Of a DNA stretch of 64,000 nt, positions 38,703 to 47,547 are shown in pieces; the stretch's first letter is position 1, and each line of letters starts with the position of its first letter. Source of the DNA: Candidatus Limnocylindrales bacterium. Lineage in GTDB: Bacteria; Desulfobacterota; Binatia; UBA1149; CAITLU01. A program made the translations under genes and the position numbers. The notes beneath the pieces are model-generated. The model was not told the origin of the DNA. It ran no database searches and saw only the letters and a program-made list of their open reading frames with translations. The stretch lies in the NCBI GenBank assembly GCA_035571835.1, contig DATNBU010000028.1:124001-188000 (forward strand), in the 5' to 3' direction.

Positions 38703-39839
38703 CTATGCGTGATTGGCCGCGGTGCCGGCCTTGGCCATTTCGATCACCTGCCACAGCGTGCTGCGCTCGCGCCGCTCGGGCATGCCGCATTTGTCGAGAC
38801 GTTCGAAATACTCCTCGACCTGCTGGATCGCGAAACGGTTGACCACGTCGACACCGGCGCGAATGTTCTCGTGCTTCGACCCCTTGCCCGCGAGGATCAC
38901 GAACGACTCGAGCACCTCGGGCGCAAAGATGCCTCCGAAGATGAAGTTCTCCGCCTCGGCGAGATGGCGATGGATGATCTCGCGCGACTCGGGCGCGTTC
39001 TCGAGGTGCCACTTGAGATGCTGCATTCCGTAGCCGACATGGCGAGCCTCGTCCTGCATGACCAGCCGGAACAGTTTCTTGTCGCCGTCGGTCGGCGACA
39101 GATATTCGCTGAAACGGAACATCGTCAGCACGAAACCTTCGGCCTGAAGGTGCAGCGTCGTCGAGGCCTCCGCGAAGCTGTCGGCTTCGCGCAGGAACTT
39201 GAGGTTGCGCTCGTTCTGCGGGCTCGCCTTCATCAGGCCGTAGCCGGTCGTCAGCGCGCGCTTGCGGAACACCTCGGCGTGGCGCGCCTCGTCCATGCAC
39301 TGCGTCGCGATGAAGTTCTTGACCTCGAAGTAATCCGAGCTGATCTGCGAGAGCCATTTCGACGGCACGTCGGTCGCGATCATCTCGACTTCGGTCAGGA
39401 ACGTGAGCAGCTGCGAGTAGGCCTTGCCGATGTCCTCGGCCAGCTCGGTCTCGCACAGTTGTTTCCACGGGATGTCGGTTGCCGCGTTCCACTGGCGGCT
39501 CATCGCCTCTTCGTAGTAGCCCTCGATGTTGTAGGCCCACACGTCGGCCTTGCGCACGGTCCCGGCGTTCATGTCGGGAAGTCCGGCCGGCTCTTCGGCG
39601 CCGCGCGGAGCAAGCGAGCTCGCGCCGCGCGAGATCGCCGGAAGCTCGGTGTATCCGTAGGTTCCGACGTCGAGATCGCGAAACGTGAGGCCGCGTCGCT
39701 TGTTCGCCGCCTGCACCTCGACATGTTCGGTCGCCGCGTTCATCCACGACAGGTCGAGATTGCCGGTGCGCATCGTGTAGAGGTAGCGGTCGACGAAATC
39801 CTTGTCGTCGAGAAAATCCGTCGTCGCGAGATAGCTCAT
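38703..39839 (-). CDS. Ferritin-like diiron oxygenase (alpha-like, ligands intact)
   Basis: 378 residues, GGGAGGA upstream. A four-helix bundle carries a full diiron set: Glu150/Glu152 in LTEVEM, Glu184-x-x-His187 in MDEARHAEVF, Glu234 in LQAEGF, and Glu264-x-x-His267 in MQDEARHVGYG. DEARH occurs in both ExxH helices, as in R2-like and bacterial multicomponent monooxygenase proteins. The length is closer to R2 or AurF than to the 500-residue MmoX/ToMO alpha. An O2-dependent oxidation is expected; the substrate and the electron donor are not evident. It is the middle gene of a three-gene operon. Confidence 0.88.
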   Translation of the reverse strand: MSYLATTDFLDDKDFVDRYLYTMRTGNLDLSWMNAATEHVEVQAANKRRGLTFRDLDVGTYGYTELPAISRGASSLAPRGAEEPAGLPDMNAGTVRKADVWAYNIEGYYEEAMSRQWNAATDIPWKQLCETELAEDIGKAYSQLLTFLTEVEMIATDVPSKWLSQISSDYFEVKNFIATQCMDEARHAEVFRKRALTTGYGLMKASPQNERNLKFLREADSFAEASTTLHLQAEGFVLTMFRFSEYLSPTDGDKKLFRLVMQDEARHVGYGMQHLKWHLENAPESREIIHRHLAEAENFIFGGIFAPEVLESFVILAGKGSKHENIRAGVDVVNRFAIQQVEEYFERLDKCGMPERRERSTLWQVIEMAKAGTAANHA

Positions 39840-39884
39840 GGCGTCCTCCCTGTCTTCCGCTGGCGCTATGTCTTCCGCTACCCG

Positions 39885-40337
39885 CTATGCAGCCGCGCGA
39901 AGGTCGACGTCGACGTTCGCAGCGAGGTTGAAGAATTCCTGGATGCTTTCGGCAAAGCGGAACATCTTGTCGTGTCCGTCGGGATCGTCGTAGAGGCAGC
40001 GCATGCCTTCACCGAAATGCGTCAGCGTGTTGATGCCGTGCTCGGAGTCGGCGCCGCCGTTGGCCCGGATGTTCGCGAACATGTCGCGCCATACCGCGGC
40101 ATCGGCTTCGAGAATGAAGTCGGTCTGCTCGCCGGCCAGATCGTGGACCTCGCGCACGTCCGTGCATTCGTAGACGTCGAACGCGATGACGTACTGCTTC
40201 GGATCATGGCCGTTTTCGGTGACGCGGATCGCGAACGTGCAGTCGAAGTAGCCGAGCCGGCGAAAGAGCTCGGCGTTGTCGTTCATGCCGGCGCGCAGCG
40301 CCTCGAAGAACGCAACGGAAGGAAACGGCAACGACAT
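39885..40337 (-). CDS. Small SCP2-like protein, first gene of the diiron operon
   Basis: 150 residues. The start at 40337 follows GAGGAGGG and lies about 50 bases after the predicted transcription start; a longer frame reaches into the promoter and is unlikely. The pattern of strands and a helix (CTFAIRVTENGHD, YVIAFDVYECTDVREV, DFILEADAAVWRDMFANI, FAESIQEFFNLAANV) resembles SCP2 sterol-carrier-type folds that hold hydrophobic ligands. The match is by pattern only. As first gene of the operon it could present a hydrophobic substrate or act as a small extra subunit of the diiron complex; both are inferences. Confidence 0.72.
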   Translation of the reverse strand: MSLPFPSVAFFEALRAGMNDNAELFRRLGYFDCTFAIRVTENGHDPKQYVIAFDVYECTDVREVHDLAGEQTDFILEADAAVWRDMFANIRANGGADSEHGINTLTHFGEGMRCLYDDPDGHDKMFRFAESIQEFFNLAANVDVDLRAAA

Positions 40338-40392
40338 CGGCGGCCCTCCTCTGATGCGTGGCGATCGCGATCGCGGCCACGCAGCCGAGTGG

Positions 40393-40421
40393 ATAGTAGA
40401 AATATCTACTTTGTCTTGCAA
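40393..40421 (-). promoter_or_regulatory. Promoter with palindromic operator for the diiron operon
   Basis: On the minus strand TTGCAA (plus 40416-40421) and TACTAT (plus 40393-40398) are spaced by exactly 17 bases. The palindrome AGTAGA-aata-TCTACT (40395-40410), very AT-rich for this genome, overlaps the -10 box and spacer. A repressor bound there would block RNA polymerase. The regulator gene is not adjacent. Confidence 0.55.
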
Positions 40422-40530
40422 TGGTCCTGCACGATTCGTCGAAGAAATTCTCTGCGCCAGACCCGCTTCCTGCCATGACGCAACGCGGTAGGCGCTTTTA
40501 CCGGCTGCTGGCTCATGACAAGCGCGGACA

Positions 40531-40908
40531 ATGACCTCTTACGATCCGGACGACCCGCGCCAGTACATGGCTGCCGAGCGGACATTCCTGTCGTGGATGC
40601 GAACCGGCATCTCCCTGATGGGCTTCGGCTTCGTGGTCGCACGTTTCGGCCTGTTTCTGCGCGAGATCGCCGCAACGACCCAAGCTCCGCTGCCGCCTCG
40701 ACATGCGTTCTCTCTCGAAGTCGGAGTCTCGCTGATCGTCATGGGCGTGCTGCTGATCGCCGCATCGGCGCTGCGTCTGCGGCGATACGTTTCGAGCCTG
40801 CGAAGCGGCACGTTCACCGACACGTTCGATATTCGCTTGCCGGTCGTGGCTGCTGTTCTGCTTTCACTGCTCGGCGCCGCCACGGTGGTCTACCTGTGGC
40901 GAATCTGA
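40531..40908 (+). CDS. DUF202 family inner-membrane protein
   Basis: 125 residues with three membrane helices at about 25-45, 58-80 and 98-120. The N-terminal AERTFLSWMRTGISLMGFGF is diagnostic of DUF202 (YidH-type) proteins. The role of the family is not established. It is divergent from the diiron operon, with 193 bases between starts, and converges with the NlpC/P60-like gene. Confidence 0.9.
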   Translation: MTSYDPDDPRQYMAAERTFLSWMRTGISLMGFGFVVARFGLFLREIAATTQAPLPPRHAFSLEVGVSLIVMGVLLIAASALRLRRYVSSLRSGTFTDTFDIRLPVVAAVLLSLLGAATVVYLWRI

Positions 40909-40939
40909 AGGCGCGACGTTCGCTGCCGCAATTCCGCGG

Positions 40940-42826
40940 TCAGGTCGCCGGACGCGTCCGAGTGTGGAACCACTCGCGGACGCCGCCCATCTGACGGACC
41001 TGCTCGGCCGGCGCGTGGCGGCGGCACGGCATGATCTCGATGCTGTCCTCGGGCGCACCCCATCGTTTCTCGACGCAGTCGTTCGGGTTGTAGGCCATCT
41101 CGAGCGCATCGGCGCGCTCGATCACGTCCGACAGCTTGAGCGTCCACGGCGTGCCGTCGCTGCGCTGGTACTGGAACGTGCGGCGCTGGAGCTCGCGGTC
41201 GAGCAGCGCCTCGAGCTCGCCGCGGATGTTCGACGGGTTCATGCCGCGGTCGGCGAAAAATCGTCCAGGCCTGTGCGAGACGTATTCAGGAAAGCCGCGC
41301 ACGACGTCGATCGCGATCAGCAGGCGCAGATCGCGCGACGGCGTCGCATAGTCTTCCCACGCGCCGACGGTCTGGAAGATCGCCGCGCCCGACGGCATGC
41401 CGATCGTGCCGGGACTTTTCGCCACGTACGTCTCCCCGCCCTGCACGGAAGCGACGCGCTGCTCGAGCTGCTGCTGCAGCAGGTCGACGACTTCGAGCAT
41501 CACCTGGCGCGCACTGCGCCGCGCCGGCGAGAGCGCCTGGTCGACCTTGTCGTAGAACGCATCGGCGTCGCCTTCGTACTGCTCCATCGACCAGTCGCCG
41601 TACGCGGGGTGCGAGAGGATCTCGGAGTTGTCGAGCGTGCGCACCGAGTTTCCGTCGGGCACGACCGGGCGGAAGCGCTTGAAGCCCGGGGCGCTGTTGT
41701 CCGCGTTCAGCGCAAACAGGAACGTCCCGCGCCAGTACCGCTTGCGGGCGACGGTGCCGTCGGGCTGCGCGTCGACTGCGAACAGGATGCCGCTCGACGT
41801 CGGCGTCTGGTCGACACGCTTGGCAACCACCAGCACATGTCCGTACGGATCGATGTAGACGGCGCCCGGCCGCAGCGTGTCCGCGCTGATGCGTACCGGG
41901 TAGACGTCGGTGTGATCGTCCATCGCTGCGGTGCGCCCGGTGGCGGAATGCGCGGTATCGGCGACGGTTCTCGAGAAAAACCGCTGGAGCACGGCAAGGG
42001 AGCTGCCCGGCGACGCGAGCTCGAGATTCGAGCGGGTATCGCTGCAGATGGGCGCGCGGTTGAGCGAGACCGAATAGCAGCGCGAATAGACGAACGGCAG
42101 CCGCATCTTCCACGCGAAATAACCGCGCAGGAAATACGGAAGGTCGGCGCAGTCCGGCTGCAGCGTGATGCCGCCTTCGGAGTCTTCGCCAAGGCCGAGC
42201 GAATTGTGCAGGAAGTTGCGCGACGGATCGTGCGTGACCGCGTGCAGCGAGTTCCAGCTCGGCGATGCATCGATGGAATCGTCGAACAGCTTTGCGACCC
42301 AGGCCGAGTAAAGATTTTCCGTGTCGCGATCCCACACGCGCTCGACCGGCCACATCGAGCCCGAAGTCCGCGAGCGGCCCGACGGTGCGTCCGGACCGAT
42401 CTCGGCATCGACGCACGCGGCGGAATCGCCGGCCACGGTAAGGCGCCCGTGGTACGTGCCGGCGGACACATACGGAACCTCGACGATCCACGAGAACGGC
42501 GGGCCGCCGAAGCGCTGCACGCTCGACGCCACGCGCTCACCACCCGGACCGTCGACCGTCAGCTTCGCGTCGCGCGCATTCTCCGCGACCGCTACGAAGC
42601 GCAGCGTGCCGCCTTCGAGCGGTTTTTCCGGAAACGAGTAGATGCTGATGCCGCGCGGGTCGCCGCAGCGTCCTTCGACTCGCACGGTAGGCGTTCGCGG
42701 CGGAGGGACGCGATTGCCGCGACCGAAAGGATCGTCGGCGGCAGCGGCAACGCCCGCAAACGATATCGCGAACAGCGCGGCCGCCAGCACGCGGCGAACG
42801 GGAACCGCGGGACGCGGGCGTTCCAT
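40940..42826 (-). CDS. Secreted protein with NlpC/P60-like cysteine peptidase motif
   Basis: 628 residues from the ATG at 42826, which opens a signal peptide (VRRVLAAALFAISFAGVAAA). An Ig-like domain follows (residues 60-140). The central part has Cys226 in PDCADLPYFLRGYFAWK and His330 in GAVYIDPYGHVLVV, the spacing and context of papain/NlpC-P60 enzymes (Cys on a helix, His on a strand). The C-terminal 280 residues are unassigned. Substrate may be peptidoglycan, as for many relatives. The peptidase call rests on motif shape only. Confidence 0.6.
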   Translation of the reverse strand: MERPRPAVPVRRVLAAALFAISFAGVAAAADDPFGRGNRVPPPRTPTVRVEGRCGDPRGISIYSFPEKPLEGGTLRFVAVAENARDAKLTVDGPGGERVASSVQRFGGPPFSWIVEVPYVSAGTYHGRLTVAGDSAACVDAEIGPDAPSGRSRTSGSMWPVERVWDRDTENLYSAWVAKLFDDSIDASPSWNSLHAVTHDPSRNFLHNSLGLGEDSEGGITLQPDCADLPYFLRGYFAWKMRLPFVYSRCYSVSLNRAPICSDTRSNLELASPGSSLAVLQRFFSRTVADTAHSATGRTAAMDDHTDVYPVRISADTLRPGAVYIDPYGHVLVVAKRVDQTPTSSGILFAVDAQPDGTVARKRYWRGTFLFALNADNSAPGFKRFRPVVPDGNSVRTLDNSEILSHPAYGDWSMEQYEGDADAFYDKVDQALSPARRSARQVMLEVVDLLQQQLEQRVASVQGGETYVAKSPGTIGMPSGAAIFQTVGAWEDYATPSRDLRLLIAIDVVRGFPEYVSHRPGRFFADRGMNPSNIRGELEALLDRELQRRTFQYQRSDGTPWTLKLSDVIERADALEMAYNPNDCVEKRWGAPEDSIEIMPCRRHAPAEQVRQMGGVREWFHTRTRPAT

Positions 42827-42999
42827 CCAACCGGGACAACCCGGAAGGAAACCGCGGAGACGCTTTCCAGGAGCACGAAGGACCATGAGCATGGCTGGCG
42901 AGTATAGACGATCAGCCTGCGGGGTCGCCTCCCGATGCTGCCGGAGACGGGCGCTGCGCACGCCGGCGCAGCGCCGGACACGGCATAGCGGCGTTTGCC

Positions 43000-43452
43000 T
43001 CAAACGAGCCCGAGCTGGCGGCGGGCTTCATAGACCACGATCGAGACCGCGTTCGAGAGATTCAGGCTTCGCACGTTCGGGCTCGTCATCGGGATCGTGA
43101 ACACGTCCTCGCCGAGCATCTCGAGGACCTCGGGCCCGAGGCCGCGCGTCTCTTTCCCGAACAGAAGCCGGTCGCCGTCCCGGAATGCGCATTGCGTATA
43201 CGATCGGCTCGCGCGCGCCGAGAAGCCGATCAGGCGTCCGGGCGGCGACGAATCAAGGTACTGCTGCCAGCTTTCGTGCACGGCGAGGTCGACCCACGGC
43301 CAGTAGTCAAGCCCGGCACGCTTGAGATAACGATCCTCGAGCGAGAAGCCGAGCGGGCCGATGAGATCGAGCGGCGTGTGCGTGGCGGCCGCGAGGCGCG
43401 CGATCGATCCGGTGTTCTGCGGGATCTCCGGCTCGAGCAGGACGATGCGCAC
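43000..43452 (-). CDS. trmL: tRNA (cytidine/uridine-34 2'-O)-methyltransferase TrmL
   Basis: 150 residues from a GTG whose position is fixed by the stop of the upstream gene six bases earlier, indicating translational coupling. SPOUT-fold motifs are complete: PEIPQNTGSIARLAAA at the start, LLFGKETRGLGPEVL in the middle, and IPMTSPNVRSLNLSNAVSIVVYE at the trefoil knot. The length matches TrmL (about 155). It methylates the wobble ribose of tRNA-Leu isoacceptors. Confidence 0.95.
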   Translation of the reverse strand: MRIVLLEPEIPQNTGSIARLAAATHTPLDLIGPLGFSLEDRYLKRAGLDYWPWVDLAVHESWQQYLDSSPPGRLIGFSARASRSYTQCAFRDGDRLLFGKETRGLGPEVLEMLGEDVFTIPMTSPNVRSLNLSNAVSIVVYEARRQLGLV

Positions 43453-43457
43453 GGCGC

Positions 43458-43952
43458 TCAGTGGTGCGCGAGCGCGCAGACTTCGCCGCCGGAACGAAGC
43501 ACGGGGCGATCGCCCTCCCATTCGATGAACTTCGCGATACGGTAGTACGCCGGTCGCAGGAAGCGCGCGCGCAGATGTCCCCGCTCCCCGCGGTCGACCG
43601 TGCAGTAAAGAACGTCGTCGGCTCCGACTTCGAGCGTGCTGCAGTCGAGCGCTCCACTCTGCCCATCGTTGGTGCGGACCGAGAACCCATGCTCCGAGTC
43701 GCCGTCTACGCCGGTGACGACGAGCGGCGTGTCTTCGACGATGACCGGCTGGCGATCGACGCCGACGTCGAGCAGCCATCCGGTGTATCGCGGAAGGCTT
43801 GCCGCGTTCTCGCGGTCGTCGCGCCGCAGGCTTCGCGAGAAGAGCAGCTGGATGCGCGAATTGCGGATGCGTTCGTCGTCCGCGTACCACGCCCCGTCCT
43901 TGCGAAACGAAATCGTGTATCCGCCGACTGCCCAGAATCCCGCTTGCGGCAT
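43458..43952 (-). CDS. DUF1285-like protein
   Basis: 164 residues. The segment GAWYADDERIRNSRIQLLFSR then PRYTGWLLDVGVDRQPVIVEDTPLVVTGV follows the pattern of DUF1285 proteins, which consist of two small beta-domains. Its stop lies six bases before the trmL start, so the two are coupled. Function unknown. It is followed upstream on the same strand by fbp, with 21 bases between. Confidence 0.65.
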   Translation of the reverse strand: MPQAGFWAVGGYTISFRKDGAWYADDERIRNSRIQLLFSRSLRRDDRENAASLPRYTGWLLDVGVDRQPVIVEDTPLVVTGVDGDSEHGFSVRTNDGQSGALDCSTLEVGADDVLYCTVDRGERGHLRARFLRPAYYRIAKFIEWEGDRPVLRSGGEVCALAHH

Positions 43953-43973
43953 CGTCGTTCCGCCTGCCCGGTG

Positions 43974-44987
<1,014 letters not shown>

Positions 44988-45094
44988 GGTCCCTGGTGTG
45001 CTCCCTCGGCGCGCTGCTTCGCGCGATGGCCCCCCGTACGGGAAATCCGGGACAGGTACAATTTAGCCGGCAAACCGCCGAAGTCCCGATTCGA

Positions 45095-46567
45095 TCAAGG
45101 CGTGTTCGGCCTCGACGGCGGACCGGTGATTTCCCGTCCGAAGTGTCCGATCGCAACCAGGATGTCGCGATCCCTGTCGAGCACTTCGCCGAAGCTTTCG
45201 GTCGACGACCATGCCGTGATCCACGTTCCGCTTCCGTCGGTTGCAAGCGACGGAGTCGTGTCCTCGCCGAGATCGTGTTTGGCGTTGGTGTTGAGAATGA
45301 ACGACTGCGTCCAGTTAGCTCCCTGATCGCGCGACATCGCGACCAGCAGGTCCGCGTCCGCACCGCGTGCGGCGCCGCGCCGGTCCCACGACGTCCACGC
45401 GACGACCCAGTTTCCGTAGCCGTCGACGGCAAGCTCGGGCGTGTCGTCGTCGCCGGAATCGCTCGCGGCCTCGCGATTGAGCGGAGCCCGCGTGCTCCAT
45501 GTCCTGCCGCCGTCGGTGGAGCGGACGAACAACAGATCGCGGTCTCTTCCGATCGTGTCGCCGAGCGGATCGGCCGACGACCACGCGCAGACCCAGTTGC
45601 CGCGACCGTCGCCCGCAAGACGCGGCCCGAAGTCCGGGCGGTCGTCTTCACTGGTGCCGGCAAGAGCCTGCGGAGGGTCCCACGAGGCCGTCGCATCGAT
45701 CGAACGGGAGACGAACACGCCGCGCTGGAATCCGCCTTTGTCGTCGGACACGCCGCCGCTCGACCACGCGACCATCCACGTTCCGGCCGTGTCGACCGCG
45801 ACTCGCGGAGACGTGTCGTAGCCGAGATCGCTGCGCGCGGCCGGATCGATGACGTCGGGCGGCGACCACGTCTTGCCGGCGTCGACCGAGGTCGAATAGA
45901 GGATGTCGCGGTCGCCGCCTTTGGTGTTGCCGAGCGAATCGGACGACTCCCAGACCGCGGTCCAGCGGCCCTTGTCGTCGGTTGCGATGTCCGGGCTCTC
46001 GTCATCGCCCCAGTCGAATCCGCCGTTGCTGTTGAGCGACCGGCGCTCGCTCCACGTAAGCGCGTTGTCGGTCGAGACCACATAGTGGATGTCACGATCG
46101 CGGCGCGGGGCCGTTCGCCTGGCGAGAGCTTCGAGATCTTCGGTCGAGGTCCAGACGATGATCCAGGTGCCTTTGCCGTCGGTCGTGACTGCCGGCTGCC
46201 GGTCCTCGGCGCGATCGGTCTGGAACGTGTCGGTCACCGGTTTCGGCGGGGTCCAGTGTGCCCCGTCATCCGAGGACCTCGAGTAGACCACGTCGATGTC
46301 GCGCCCGAGGCCGAGATCGTTGGCTCCGACGACCTGCCAGACGATGACCCATACACCGCCGACGCCGGCGGCGATCCGCGGAAACTCGTCGCTATGGGCG
46401 TCCGTCCGGGCCGCGCTGTCGATGGCGACCGGCGCGTCGAAGCTCGGCACTTGGGCTTCCCCCCGGCCGGCCGCCACGAGGAGGGAAATTGCCGCCACCC
46501 CGGATGCGCTACAACATCGTGAAAAGATTCTGAAAAGGGTGATCTGGGGACGCTTGGACACTGCCAT
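45095..46567 (-). CDS. Secreted sialidase-like (BNR/Asp-box) propeller protein
   Basis: 490 residues with an N-terminal hydrophobic export segment (GVAAISLLVAAGRGEA). Five or six Asp-box repeats of the SxDxGxTW type are clear (SSDDGAHWT, STDNALTWS, SVDAGKTWS, STDGGRTWS, SRDQGANWT). Each is preceded by an AxDxxGxWxxxW strand. These define a six-bladed propeller as in sialidases and photosystem-assembly-like proteins. The Arg triad of true sialidases is not evident, so enzyme activity is doubtful. Role outside the cytoplasm unknown. Confidence 0.85.
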   Translation of the reverse strand: MAVSKRPQITLFRIFSRCCSASGVAAISLLVAAGRGEAQVPSFDAPVAIDSAARTDAHSDEFPRIAAGVGGVWVIVWQVVGANDLGLGRDIDVVYSRSSDDGAHWTPPKPVTDTFQTDRAEDRQPAVTTDGKGTWIIVWTSTEDLEALARRTAPRRDRDIHYVVSTDNALTWSERRSLNSNGGFDWGDDESPDIATDDKGRWTAVWESSDSLGNTKGGDRDILYSTSVDAGKTWSPPDVIDPAARSDLGYDTSPRVAVDTAGTWMVAWSSGGVSDDKGGFQRGVFVSRSIDATASWDPPQALAGTSEDDRPDFGPRLAGDGRGNWVCAWSSADPLGDTIGRDRDLLFVRSTDGGRTWSTRAPLNREAASDSGDDDTPELAVDGYGNWVVAWTSWDRRGAARGADADLLVAMSRDQGANWTQSFILNTNAKHDLGEDTTPSLATDGSGTWITAWSSTESFGEVLDRDRDILVAIGHFGREITGPPSRPNTP

Positions 46568-46656
46568 CGGGGCTCAAGGTAACCGAATCGAGGGGAGCTA
46601 ACCAAAGATATTTCGGATCGGTTTGATGCACGATGGCAACTTGCCTTATTCTTTAA

Positions 46657-46684
46657 TTGGGAAAAAGGATTATGACCGTATAGC
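46657..46684 (+). promoter_or_regulatory. Candidate promoter of the TetR gene
   Basis: TTGGGA (46657-46662) and TATAGC (46679-46684) are separated by 16 bases, in a locally AT-rich stretch about 90 bases before the start at 46772. Both boxes match the consensus at four of six positions. Confidence 0.35.
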
Positions 46685-46771
46685 GGCAAGGTCGTCGGCA
46701 GCTCGCGCGCGAGCGCGACGGAGGGGTGACTGTAAACCCCGGTGCCGACCGAAGCGGAAGCGAGATAGAAA

Positions 46772-47422
46772 ATGGCCGAAACTCCTGCCCGACGTGGACG
46801 CACTTCGAAGGTTTCCCGCGAGAGAATCCTGGATGCCTCGATCGTCGAATTCGCCAAGCACGGTTACGAAGGTGCAACGACGGCTTCCGTCGCTCGCCGC
46901 ATCGGCGTGACCCAACCCCTGATCCACTACCATTTCGGTTCCAAGGAGGCTCTGTGGCGAGCCGCCGTCGAAATGGCGTTCAGCCAGATGACGCCTCTCA
47001 TCGAGGGCATGGACGATGGCGCGATCGAAACCGATCCGCGCGAACGCCTGCGAACGATTGCCCGCCGGATCGTTCACTTCAGCGCCGAGCATCCGGAAGT
47101 CAGCCGGCTGATCATCGCCGAGTCGGCAGTGCCCGGTCCCCGTCTCGAATGGATGACCGAGAAGCACCTGCGGCCGCTCATTCGTCGCGTCGAGCAGACG
47201 TTCCGCACCGGCCGCGACGCGGGCATCGTCAAGAACCTCTCGCTCGAATCGTTGATCTTCCTGTTTCTCGGTGCGCTTCCGCACTTCTTCGACGGAGCAC
47301 CGCTGATCGGTCTGCTGTGGGGCATCGATCCGACCGATCCGGAGCATGCATCGGCGTATGCCGATACGCTCGTCGAAGTGCTGACCTCCGGCCTGCTCGA
47401 AGCTCCGACGGCTGCAGCCTGA
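46772..47422 (+). CDS. TetR/AcrR family regulator
   Basis: 216 residues. The N-terminal helix-turn-helix is typical (RERILDASIVEFAKHGYEG, TTASVARRIGVTQPLIHYHFG, SKEALWRAAVEMAF). The C-terminal part is a helical ligand-binding and dimerisation domain. It stands alone with its own promoter-like region and terminator, upstream of gltA, so its target is not obvious. It could control itself or the divergent sialidase-like gene. Confidence 0.93.
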   Translation: MAETPARRGRTSKVSRERILDASIVEFAKHGYEGATTASVARRIGVTQPLIHYHFGSKEALWRAAVEMAFSQMTPLIEGMDDGAIETDPRERLRTIARRIVHFSAEHPEVSRLIIAESAVPGPRLEWMTEKHLRPLIRRVEQTFRTGRDAGIVKNLSLESLIFLFLGALPHFFDGAPLIGLLWGIDPTDPEHASAYADTLVEVLTSGLLEAPTAAA

Positions 47423-47427
47423 TCGAG

Positions 47428-47455
47428 AAGCTCACACGCGACCGCGTGTGAGCTT
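47428..47455 (+). terminator. Hairpin terminator after the TetR gene
   Basis: Perfect 12-bp stem AAGCTCACACGC / GCGTGTGAGCTT with loop GACC, starting six bases after the stop at 47422. The 3' arm runs into a short TTT. Confidence 0.75.
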
Positions 47456-47547
47456 TGCCGCGTCGGCCACTGCTTCGATGCGATTGAACGGCCCTCCCTC
47501 CCTGATACTGTCGCGCTTCCGATAACAGTGGATAAGGAGCTGCGGCG

